A stretch of DNA of 64,000 bases from an uncultured Bacteroidales bacterium (GTDB lineage Bacteria; Bacteroidota; Bacteroidia; Bacteroidales; FEN-979), in the NCBI GenBank assembly GCA_903877385.1, contig CAIRDP010000062.1:1-64000 (forward strand), in the 5' to 3' direction. The notes under the pieces are model-generated. The model had not been told where the DNA came from. It worked only from the letters and a program-made list of their open reading frames with translations, and did not search any database. Both the position numbers and the translations under genes were made by a program. Numbering within the stretch: position 1 is the first letter of the stretch; every line of letters starts with the position of its first letter. Below are positions 16,562-25,106 of the stretch, piece by piece.

Positions 16562-16977
16562 AACAGATTAGAAAGGATTTTACTTTGGAGCTTCCCAAAA
16601 ATCAATCAGCATTTTTATGGGGCCCAAGGAAAACAGGCAAAACAACCTATCTTAAGTCAAGGTTTCCCTTCAGCATCAGGTATGATTTTCTCGAAACAGA
16701 TCTTTTTCTGGAATTTTCCAAGAAACCGTCGCTGTCGAGAGAACAATTGATGGCAAAAGATGAAAAGGCTTTATCCCGGCCAATCATTCTGGATGAGGTT
16801 CAAAAGATCCCTCAGATCATGGATGAAGTTCACTGTCTTATAGAGAATCAAGGCCTGAGTTTCATTTTATGCGGTTCAAGTGCGCGAAAGCTTAAAAGGG
16901 GCGGTGCAAACCTTTTGGGCGGCAGAGCCTGGCGTTATGAGATGTTTCCACTGGTCACTCCTGAACTCATGGAATGA
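16549..16977 (+). pseudogene. DUF4143-type AAA ATPase, N-terminal half (ends at in-frame TGA)
   Basis: The 142 codons hold the ATPase part: QSAFLWGPRKTGKTT (Walker A, about residues 18-32), PIILDEVQKIP (Walker B, about 80-90) and the sensor region SFILCGSSARKLKRGGANLLGGRAW. The frame stops at TGA 16975-16977 and then continues in the same frame through the C-terminal half to 17718. A single TGG to TGA change would explain it. The start is uncertain: TTG 16549 is the only in-frame candidate near the domain, and the ATG at 16559 is in another frame. Members are putative ATPases with a nuclease-like C-terminal domain, and their role is not established. Confidence 0.8.
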
Positions 16978-17718
16978 AATCTGCTGGAAGTTTTAAATCA
17001 CGGATTAATACCTTCACATTATCTTGACGACAATTATTTAAGATCTTTGCGCGCTTATACCCGGGATTATCTGAAAGAAGAAATTTTTGCAGAAGGAATA
17101 ATCCGTAATGTCCCGGCCTTTTCCCGATTTTATGATGCTATGGGATATTCCCATGGTGAGCTTGTGAATTATTCGAATATCGCCAGGGATTGCGGTGTCG
17201 ATTCAAAAACTGTGAGAGAATATTACCAGATACTGGTTGACACCCTGATGGGACGACTGATCGAACCGTATAAAAAACGGCAAAACCGTCAGGTGATCAG
17301 TAAAGCCCCGAAATTTTATTTATTTGATGTTGGTGTGGCAGGAGCAATAACCAGACGAAAACTGCAAGAAGAAAAAGGAGAATTATTCGGAAAGGCTTTC
17401 GAACATTTTATCCTTATGGAGCTGATGGCGTTTAACTCCTACCATGAGCTGGATTTTGAGATCAATTTCTGGAGAACCAAATCAGGTCTCGAGGTCGATT
17501 TTATTCTTGGCGGGGGCGAGGTTGCCGTGGCAGTCAAGAGCAGCTCATCTGTCGGCAACAAGGATCTTTATCCGCTGAAAGCCTTCATTAACGATAATCC
17601 TTCAACACCTGGGTATGTTGTGTGTAATGAAAAAACGGAGAGGATTCATGATAAGATCCGGATCATGCCATATCGAAACTTCTTATCTGACTTATGGGAA
17701 GGTAAAATCATTAAGTGA
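16978..17718 (+). pseudogene. DUF4143-type AAA ATPase, C-terminal half
   Basis: This is the in-frame continuation after the TGA (NLLEVLNHGLIPSHYL, then RAYTRDYLKEEI). It covers a winged-helix-like middle part (YSNIARDCGVDSKTVREYYQILVDT) and the DUF4143 domain. In the latter, INFWRTKSGLEVDFIL followed by VAVAVKSS resembles a PD-(D/E)xK nuclease core. The 390-codon whole matches the usual family length, so the gene is broken only by the stop codon. An internal frame start at 17047 could allow a separate product, but it would lack the ATP-binding site. Confidence 0.78.
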
Positions 17719-17804
17719 TTAAGTTGCTGCAGGTTGTTTATTAGAGTGTTCTTTCTGGCTTTGCCAGGCCCGGGTCAGGGATCACGATTCACATAAGGAT
17801 TTTT

Positions 17805-17836
17805 CTTGCAAAACATATTAAAACGTATTATATTTG
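17805..17836 (+). promoter_or_regulatory. Promoter of the T9SS cargo gene
   Basis: CTTG at 17805-17808 (one mismatch to TTTG), a 20-nt spacer and TATATTTG at 17829-17836 fit the Bacteroidota consensus. The ATG follows 34 nt later at 17871. Confidence 0.6.
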
Positions 17837-17870
17837 CCAGACCATCCCGGTTTGGGGTAACAGGCTTTAT

Positions 17871-19649
17871 ATGCCTTCTGTCAATAAACATATTCTTCCA
17901 CTGCTGATCCTGATTTTATTCTTCGGACCTCCGTCAGGAGTAGTGTCCGCTTTTAACTATACCAACCCTCTCAGTGCTGTAACAACCGACTCCATTTCAT
18001 TACCTTTTACCGAGGGTTGGGACCAGGGAACCTATGCATACCATAGCTGGGTGCACTCGGGTAACTGGAGTATCAGCAGCATTACCGGTAATCCATATCC
18101 TTCTGCAACTTTTTCAGGCCTGCCTCCCACGGTTAATTATAACGATACCCTTCAGAGTATTACGCTGAGTGCGTCAGAGTATACCTGCGCTTCAATTTAT
18201 CTTGATTTCGATTATATGCTTGTTGATCAGAATCATACCGGGGCTGAATTTCTTACTGTGGAGGTGCGGACCGACAGCGTCTGGAAAAAGATAGGCGAAC
18301 ACAGCAATTCAGGGAATGCAGGCTGGACAAACCAGCATATTGAAATCGCATATGCCAAAGGCAAATCCTTTACGATCCGTTTCAGGGCGCATGGCGCCAA
18401 CTCTGCTGATATCCTTCACTGGTACGTTGATAATATTCATGTATATGCTATTTGCCGCCCGCCCCTTAATCTGACCGTAAACCAGTCGCAGTATCAGGTG
18501 ATATTAACCTGGAGTCCTCCCGACTGTGGTTACGATGGATCCAATCCCAAATGGATCCACTGGGATGATGGAGTAAACTATAATGCTATTGGCACCTGTA
18601 ACTGTGAAGTTGATATTGCCGCCCGTTGGACACCTGGCCAGATCGCCCAATTTTCGGGAGCTTCTGTTACGAAGATATCTTTCTTCCCTAACAGTGCGGG
18701 TTATGCTACTTTCAGGGCACGCGTCTGGCAAGGCGTCAATGGGAACAACATGATCGTTGACCAGGATATACCTTCTGTAAACTGGGATCAGTGGAATATA
18801 ATTGACCTTGTTTCACCTGCCCTGATTGATGTGACACAGGATCTTTATATTGGTCTGTATATCCATTTTATTGCCGGCTACCCTGCCGGCACAGATGCCG
18901 GACCCGCAATCGACGGATTTGGTGATATGATGTACTATCAGGGTTCATGGTTAACATTGATTTCTCTCAATCCCTCACTGGATTACAACTGGAATATCCA
19001 GGCTTATGTGGAAAACCTTAAATCGGCCTCCCAGCCAGTAATCCTCACTCAACCGCCCATTCCTGAGCTATCCGGGCCGGTTACTGTAGCTGGACCTAAT
19101 GCAGGCAGAGGCCTTCGATTTATGCCTGACGAAATCACCGGCAGACCCAAAAACAATTCCATCCTTATGGGCTATAATGTATGGCGCACCGATTCTACAG
19201 GAGATACTTCCACTTTTCACAAGATCAATGGCCCCATCGTTGCTGATACTACCTTTACCGATAACATTCCCCACGACAGCCCGGGTGTTTACAATTACTA
19301 TGTGACTGCTGTGATGAACGACTCCGCCACCAACAGCTTCATTTGCGAATCACCGGGAACAAACAGGCTCGCTGTTTCGGTTCCGGCTGTGGGCATCATC
19401 AGCAACAAGCCCTCAGGCGGCCTGAGTGTTTTCCCTAATCCATCCGCAGATATTATTAATGTGAGCAGCGATCAAACCATCAGCTCCGTCGCAATCCTGA
19501 ATTATACAGGCCGGGAGGTTTACACTAAAAACAATATAAATTCGAAAACCTTACGCCTGAACGTATCGGCATTTCCCTCAGGCATCTACTTTGTGAAGCT
19601 TACCCGGGAAAAGGGTATTGGAATTTCCAAAATCACGGTTGTACGCTGA
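17871..19649 (+). CDS. Secreted protein with type IX secretion sorting domain
   Basis: The 592-residue protein has a signal peptide (to about residue 28, GVVSA). Residues about 45-195 form a jelly-roll region of the choice-of-anchor/MAM type (ITLSASEYTCASIYLDFDYML, ILHWYVDNIHVYA), followed by fibronectin-like sections. The last 75 residues are a type A T9SS C-terminal domain (LSVFPNPSADIINV, then GIYFVKLTREKG). It should be exported across the outer membrane and anchored or released at the surface. No T9SS machinery gene occurs in the window. No enzyme motif is seen, so an adhesin-like or structural role is a guess. Confidence 0.8.
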   Translation: MPSVNKHILPLLILILFFGPPSGVVSAFNYTNPLSAVTTDSISLPFTEGWDQGTYAYHSWVHSGNWSISSITGNPYPSATFSGLPPTVNYNDTLQSITLSASEYTCASIYLDFDYMLVDQNHTGAEFLTVEVRTDSVWKKIGEHSNSGNAGWTNQHIEIAYAKGKSFTIRFRAHGANSADILHWYVDNIHVYAICRPPLNLTVNQSQYQVILTWSPPDCGYDGSNPKWIHWDDGVNYNAIGTCNCEVDIAARWTPGQIAQFSGASVTKISFFPNSAGYATFRARVWQGVNGNNMIVDQDIPSVNWDQWNIIDLVSPALIDVTQDLYIGLYIHFIAGYPAGTDAGPAIDGFGDMMYYQGSWLTLISLNPSLDYNWNIQAYVENLKSASQPVILTQPPIPELSGPVTVAGPNAGRGLRFMPDEITGRPKNNSILMGYNVWRTDSTGDTSTFHKINGPIVADTTFTDNIPHDSPGVYNYYVTAVMNDSATNSFICESPGTNRLAVSVPAVGIISNKPSGGLSVFPNPSADIINVSSDQTISSVAILNYTGREVYTKNNINSKTLRLNVSAFPSGIYFVKLTREKGIGISKITVVR

Positions 19650-19754
19650 TCATTTTTCCCAAATCAAAGGGAATAATTCGGATTCTGTCAAGGATTTAAG
19701 GTCAATATCAAAATCGGCCCAGGATTATTACCGCGATCAATACTAATTCTTTCA

Positions 19755-19789
19755 ATCGTAAATCGTAATTTCTTTTTACGATTTACGAT
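19755..19789. repeat. ATCGTAA heptamer inverted repeat
   Basis: Arms 19755-19768 (atcgtaaatcgtaa, two ATCGTAA units) and 19776-19789 are exact reverse complements around a 7-nt T-rich loop. It lies 105 bp after the T9SS gene and could form a stem-loop in either direction. The AT-rich stem has no strong T-tract beyond it, so terminator function is doubtful. Confidence 0.6.
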
Positions 19790-19878
19790 CACTTTTCCCT
19801 AATGCCCGGATTAATCTTTACCAGTACGTAGTTTTGGTTCATTTTTAATTCAAGTTCCCAAATGTGGAATTTTTGCAG

Positions 19879-19886
19879 TATCTTTG
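19879..19886 (+). promoter_or_regulatory. -7 element of the HigBA operon
   Basis: TATCTTTG fits the -7 consensus and lies 14 nt before the toxin ATG at 19901. No clear TTTG is seen at the -33 distance. Confidence 0.5.
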
Positions 19887-19900
19887 TAAAAGCAATTAAA

Positions 19901-20197
19901 ATGGAAAGAATTCTTTCCAAAAAAGTTATGAGGGAGTTTTGGGCTAAACATCCTGATGGCGAGCAATATTTGAAAACATGGTATGAGACGGCAGAACATG
20001 CAACCTGGGATTCACCATCAGAAATTAAAAAAACTTTTACCACCGCAAGCATTTTAAAGAACAGCAGGGTGGTATTCAATATTAAAGGAGGTTCTTACCG
20101 GATGATCGTAAAGTTTAATTTCCAAAGAAAATGGTGTTTTATCCGATTCATTGGTACACATGAAGAGTACTCAAAAATTAATGCAGATAAAATATAA
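19901..20197 (+). CDS. higB: HigB-family mRNA interferase toxin
   Basis: The 98-residue basic protein starts at ATG 19901 (MERILSKKVMREFWAKHPD). The frame extends upstream to 19862, but that would place the promoter inside the gene. It has the HigB pattern of residues TWYETAEHATWDSP, then SRVVFNIKGGSYRMIVKF and a final FIGTHEEYSKI. HigB toxins cut mRNA at the ribosome and are held inactive by HigA. The toxin comes first in the operon, as is typical for HigBA, and the antitoxin starts 4 bp after its stop. Confidence 0.87.
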   Translation: MERILSKKVMREFWAKHPDGEQYLKTWYETAEHATWDSPSEIKKTFTTASILKNSRVVFNIKGGSYRMIVKFNFQRKWCFIRFIGTHEEYSKINADKI

Positions 20198-20201
20198 GAT
20201 A

Positions 20202-20576
20202 ATGAACATAAAAATAATACGGACCGAGGCAGATTACGAATCAGCCCTTAAGCGTCTGAATGAAATATTCGATGAACCGAAAGAATCCAAGCTGGGGGAA
20301 GAAGCCGAAATTCTTAGCTTGCTGATTGATGATTATGAAAGGAAGCATTATCCGATTGATCCTCCCGATCCGGTTGAAGCAATAAGGATACGAATGGAAG
20401 AAATGCAACTGAAACAAAGGGACCTGGTGGGGATTTTTGGCGGAAAGAACAGGGCCTCCGAAGTCCTTAACCGCAAACGCAAGCTGACCCTTGAAATGAT
20501 CAGGAATCTAACTTTACTGCTGCACTTATCCCCCGAGATACTGATACAGGATTACTCTCTTTCAAAACAACAGTAA
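20202..20576 (+). CDS. higA: HigA-family antitoxin with helix-turn-helix
   Basis: The 124-residue protein begins at ATG 20202. The frame runs back to 20151, but that lies inside the toxin gene. The N-terminal half (ADYESALKRLNEIFD) is typical of HigA antitoxins encoded after a HigB toxin. The C-terminal half is an HTH domain (MQLKQRDLVGIFGGKNRASEVLNRKRKLTLEMI). It should neutralise HigB and repress the shared promoter. Confidence 0.87.
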   Translation: MNIKIIRTEADYESALKRLNEIFDEPKESKLGEEAEILSLLIDDYERKHYPIDPPDPVEAIRIRMEEMQLKQRDLVGIFGGKNRASEVLNRKRKLTLEMIRNLTLLLHLSPEILIQDYSLSKQQ

Positions 20577-20613
20577 TTCTATAAATTACAAGAGATACGA
20601 TGTATCCCCAATC

Positions 20614-20654
20614 ATGTACAATGTACCATGTACGAACAGAGGTTCACGGTTCTC
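20614..20654. repeat. Heptamer array between higA and the IgGFc/FISUMP gene
   Basis: Three GTACNNN units at 20615-20636 (GTACAAT, GTACCAT, GTACGAA) are followed by two GGTTCNN units at 20641-20654. The array reaches the TGA stop codon (20653-20655) of the leftward gene. Its composition matches the array at 16425-16464. Confidence 0.65.
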
Positions 20655-22311
20655 AGTCTTTCAGGCATCTCACTGCAAAGGCATTCGAGCGGTTCGAGTA
20701 ATAATCTGCAACGCTGAAATTTACCTGGTTCATGCTGTGGGATAAGGCTTTGATGGAACCATAGGGGTTTGAGGTCCAGTAAATGCTTGCAAATCCCTGG
20801 TATTTCCAGGTGAAATTGCTGTATTCAAACCCGCCGGCAATGGCCCTGAACCCATTGAAGACAGAGTCCTGCAGAGGTTTGGCAGCCAATCCCTGGCCCA
20901 GGCTGGAATTGAACAATGTGAGCCAGTCTGACTGCGTCGGTACATGCCAGCCCGGGGGACAAAGACCCTGGGCTGCAAGTGAATTGGTATAAGCCATTAA
21001 CTCATCCCACTGGTACAATCCTCCGTAAAGATTGCAGTTCGCGGGATTGTCTCCGTAACAGTATTTCTCATTGATGCAGTTATCTGTTTGCCCTGTGTTG
21101 CCTTGAATTGATGTGCCATAATCTAGGTTTTTCTGCATCCAGCATTGTGCCCCTATCCGAACGGTAGGATAGACCTTATTATCCCGGATATCGGTAAGGT
21201 TGCTTCCGCAATTAAAGACCGGAGCAGCCTGGACAATGATATTCTTTGTCATCAGCGCGCTGCATGATGAGACATTGGTATAGGAATACGTTATTGTCTT
21301 TGTTCCAACGCCCGTTGATGAAGGTGTGAAAACCCCTGTTAAAGGATCCACCCCCGGTCCTGAATAGGTACCGCCCAGGGGGATTCCTCCTTTTAGTATA
21401 AACGGCGAGGCGCCTACAGTTGTGATGCTGTCAAAGCAAAGGGTAAACGATACGGAGGGTGCCGTTAAACTGCTCATGATGATATTGCCTGATGATGCAG
21501 GATTATTCTGGGTACAACCCAGGTTCGAAGTTAATACACAGCTTACCTGGTCTCCATTTACCGGGTTATAGGTGTATGTGGATGTGCCGGTCCCTGCATT
21601 CACTCCATTCACCTTCCATTGGTAAGCAGGCAGTGTTCCACCGTTGCCTGGTGTTGCGGTGAAAGTTACAGGGTTTCCCTGGCAGAAAGGATTGGTAGGG
21701 GTGGATATGGAAATACTCACAGGCAGGTTGGTATTGACTGTCATTGTAAGTGAATTGCTTGTTGCAGGATTTCCTATAGGGCAAACGGCATTTGAAGTCA
21801 GCACACAACTGACAACATCCCCGTTCAGGGGAATGAAAGAATAGGACTGGTTATTTGCACCTGCATTTGTACCATTGACTTTCCACTGGAATGAGGGTGA
21901 AGTCCCTCCGTGCTGGGCTGTTGCCAAGAAAGTGACCTGTGTACCGGCACAGATTGTGGTGGTTGGTGTGGTAATGCTCACTGAAACAGGTAATATGGGG
22001 TTTACAACCATAGTGATCGTATTGGATGCCGCCGGATTATTCGAAGTGCAAAGTTCCGAGGAAGTAAGAATGCAGCTTACAAGGTCGCCGTTAACGGGTG
22101 CATAAATAAAGACCGGGTTGTTTGTCCCTGCGGCAGCGCCATTCACCTTCCACTGGTAAGCTGGTGTTATACCCCCGTTGGTGGGCGCTGCTGTGTAAGT
22201 GATAAGAGTTCCTGCACAAACATTATTGCCGGATGCCGAAATGCTCAGGCTTATCGGGAGCGGATTGATGACGGTTGCAACAAGCACATTCGAGGCGACT
22301 GCCCCGCTCCA
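20653..22311 (-). pseudogene. IgGFc/Ig-like/FISUMP surface protein, C-terminal half
   Basis: This half continues in the same frame after a TAG at 22312-22314. It has three tandem Ig-like repeats of about 90 residues, each with AGTxxTYTA-like and YQWKVNG motifs and GDxVSCxLTS. A glycine-rich linker (GGTYSGPGVDPLTGVFTPSS) follows. The C-terminal domain of about 190 residues is of the FISUMP type (ARIGAQCWMQKNLDYGT-like start, PPGWHVPTQSDW, FAVRCLKD end). No T9SS sorting domain is present. Without the first half it lacks a signal peptide, so it would not be exported if translated alone. Confidence 0.75.
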
Positions 22312-22314
22312 GTC

Positions 22315-24114
22315 CTACATGCAGTTAACCCTCGCAAGGCGTTTAAACCAGGTTGTTTGAGTTATCGCAGCCGGATTAAAGGATGCTGAATTGCTCCCTG
22401 CAATATCAGTAAATCCTGAACTGCTGCTTACGATAGACTGCTGCCATTTATATTCCAGTGTTCCTGTCTGGCCTGTTGGTAAAGCGATGTTGTTCAAAAT
22501 GGCCGGTGTATAGCTTCCGCAGCCGCTCTGGTCGTTGCTTATAGTCCCGCCGTTATCCGGATTGACACAAGGGGGATTGTAAGTCCAGGTAACAACCGAT
22601 GTGTTGGAATTGAACCCGAAGCAATCAGCATAAACATTGTCAGTCCCCGGTGTTACCCCCGTTTGGGTATAGCAGTATACGGCATTCCCGGATGCATCGG
22701 TATAAGCGTTTCCGCTCAGGGGATTGATCCCACTCACATGGAAGTTCACCAGTACTCCCGCTACCGGGTTTGAGTTGATGTCAAGGACGTTAGCAGTTAA
22801 ACAAACGCTGGTAACATTCAGCTGCCCGCTGGCGGTTAACGGTGACAGGGTAATGCTGTTTACGGTTCCCACAGGCGAAAGGGAACATCCCCCGGGATAC
22901 CCGTATGAATTGGCAGCATTCCATCCGTATACAAAAACACCAAATGGGAAGCTGCAGCTAAAAGTGTGGGAACCGCCTGTCACAGACCTTTGTGCTCCGT
23001 AGAAATTCGTGGCCCCTATCTGGATAAAAGCAGCCGGAGGAATTAACACTCCATCCTGGTATATGATGCTTATGGCATTTGAAGGTGCAATGATATTCAC
23101 CCACTGGCCCCCAAATCCCGCAACATTAACCACGGTATAATTGGTAAGAAACTGTTCCTCAGGGGGAATGAGGACCATGAAAGGGTCACCTGTATTCCCT
23201 GAACAAAACTGACCCTTGGCAAACTGGGCAAGAAGACTGGCATGGTTGGTCGAAATGGAATTGTACCCGGTAAGGATTGCTTCGTAATACTCACCTGTAT
23301 TGATCGTAGTGACAATTACCCCGTTTACCGTTACGGTTGTTCCATCCTCAGCTGCCAGCACCCTGAATACATCCCCGCTTGCATCCCGGCCTGCAAGAGG
23401 CACGGTCACAAAATTCTTTCCCCATGCATAATGGGGAAACATCTCTTCAACGATATGGTCACAGGTGGCGCATCCTGATGGTATATCCACACAGGTAACC
23501 GATCCGTATACCGCAACAGGGAAATTGGATTGTATCCTTGACCCTGTGAGATCGTCATTTAAATTCGTGGCTGTGACGATATAGGTTTCTCCTGTGTTCA
23601 GGTTCACATTCGAGGTTAAATTCGTCAGATGATTGTAAATTGTAAGCGCGGTACCGTCCTGTGTTGCAACAACACTGAAACAGGTTCCTAAGCCAATTGT
23701 ATTGCTATAGGTCATTACCGTGTAATCCAGGCCTAAGGCGTTGACCGGCAAAGCGAGGTATGCATCTGAAGAAGCGGTTTCATAGTTTAGCCCGTAAACC
23801 GTTATCGGATCAACAGAGGTGATCCGGATCCCTTTATTCTCTGTACCCGCCGACAGCACAACATTCGACGGAAGGGTCAACGTAGTCACCACACCCGGGA
23901 CGACCGTAAAATTTTGATTTACACCCGGGTAAGCCGAAGATACAGAACCGCTGGTTGAAACATTTGATGATATATGAAGCTCAATAATTGCCGTTCCCGC
24001 GTTAGGAGGGAAGGCAACCCAGAAATCAGTCCCCACACTCGTAATCGTTTGTGAAAACACCGGGCTGATGATCCAAAGAAAAAACAGTATCGGCAATAAC
24101 TTTTTCTTAAACAT
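22315..24114 (-). pseudogene. IgGFc-binding family surface protein, N-terminal half (ends at in-frame TAG)
   Basis: The 599-codon half starts with a signal peptide (MFKKKLLPILFFLWIISPVFS). A long region follows that resembles the IgGFc-binding family found in Bacteroidota surface proteins: TDFWVAFPPN, ITSVDPITVYGLNYE and HIVEEMFPHYAWGKNFVTVP. An Ig-like segment comes next and the frame ends at LARVNCM-stop. The reading frame continues directly (DWSGAVASNVLVATV) into the other half. The 1154-codon whole is probably one surface adhesin gene disabled by a nonsense mutation. An assembly error is possible. Confidence 0.75.
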
Positions 24115-24133
24115 CTTTTCTTAATCAATCATT

Positions 24134-24154
24134 TGTACATGGTACATAGTACAT
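24134..24154. repeat. GTACNNN heptamer array
   Basis: Three GTAC units 7 nt apart (GTACATG, GTACATA, GTACAT) lie between the start of the IgGFc gene and the stop of the radical SAM gene. The TAA of the latter (24156-24158) begins 2 nt from the array. Confidence 0.65.
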
Positions 24155-24155
24155 T

Positions 24156-25100
24156 TTAACTTCTTCTTCCCTGCCATGTCTCCCTCCTCTCGAGCTCCCG
24201 CTCAATCCTCCTCAGCACCTCGTCATATCTCAGCAATCCCCAGTTATGGTCTTCGATATAACGTGGCGGGACTTCGCCTGCAAAACGCTCGATTGAGACC
24301 CCGGGGCTCAAATCCTCAAGGAATTCAATAATGAAATTGATGTAGGATTCCAGTGTGAACTGATGGAAGTCCTCCTGCTGAGCTATGTATTCCTTCTCCA
24401 TCACCGTCCCTTTGATGATCTGCAGCTGGTGGAATTTCACGCTGTCGAGGGGCAGGGCCGAAATGAAATCAGCATACTTATGCATCATCTCATGGGTCTC
24501 CCCGGGTAAGCCGAATATAAAATGCGCGCCTGCGCTGATCCCCATGGCATGAGTCCTCTTTATGGCATCCACGCCTTCTTCCACGGTATGGCAGCGGTTG
24601 ATGCGCTTCAGGGTCTCATTATAGATGGACTCGATGCCGAATTCGACCTGTACGAAATATTTCGGGGTCAAAGATGATAAGTAACGGAGGATGTCATCGT
24701 CAATGCAATCCGGCCGCGTTCCTAAAACAAGGCCAACGACGCCAGGATACGAGAGGGCTTCTTCGTATTTCTGCTTCAGCACCTCAAGCGGGGCATAGGT
24801 GTTGGAATAAGGCTGGAAATAGGCGAGGAATTTATTTGCACGCCTGTAACGGACAGAATGGAACTCAATCCCAAGCCTGATCTGCCCGGTGATAGAGGAT
24901 GTGCTTTCGCAATAAGATGGATTGAATGCTTCGTTTACACAATAGGTACAGCCTCCGCTCCCTTTGGACCCGTCACGGTTTGGGCAGGTGAAACCAGCAT
25001 CAATGGCCAGTTTTTGCAGGCGTTCACCAAAAAGGGCTTTCATTTTCCAGGTATAGGAATTATACCTGTGTGGCCCCCACGTATGTGGTATTGAGTCCAA
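24156..25100 (-). CDS. TIGR01212-family radical SAM protein (YhcC-like)
   Basis: The 314-residue protein carries a radical SAM iron-sulfur cluster site with cysteines 39, 51 and 54 (CPNRDGSKGSGGCTYC). Further family features are LGTRPDCIDD, QVEFGIESIYNETLKRINR and SAGAHFIFGLPGE. Homologues are widely conserved but the reaction is not established. It lies 6 bp after the peptide transporter gene, so the two may be co-transcribed. Confidence 0.87.
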   Translation of the reverse strand: MDSIPHTWGPHRYNSYTWKMKALFGERLQKLAIDAGFTCPNRDGSKGSGGCTYCVNEAFNPSYCESTSSITGQIRLGIEFHSVRYRRANKFLAYFQPYSNTYAPLEVLKQKYEEALSYPGVVGLVLGTRPDCIDDDILRYLSSLTPKYFVQVEFGIESIYNETLKRINRCHTVEEGVDAIKRTHAMGISAGAHFIFGLPGETHEMMHKYADFISALPLDSVKFHQLQIIKGTVMEKEYIAQQEDFHQFTLESYINFIIEFLEDLSPGVSIERFAGEVPPRYIEDHNWGLLRYDEVLRRIERELERRETWQGRRS

Positions 25101-25106
25101 GATGTT

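Noticed and set aside
16975..16977. TGA as selenocysteine or as a tryptophan codon
   Set aside because: TGA ends many intact genes here (pstC, pstB, psd, folA), so the code is standard, and no selenoprotein context is visible.
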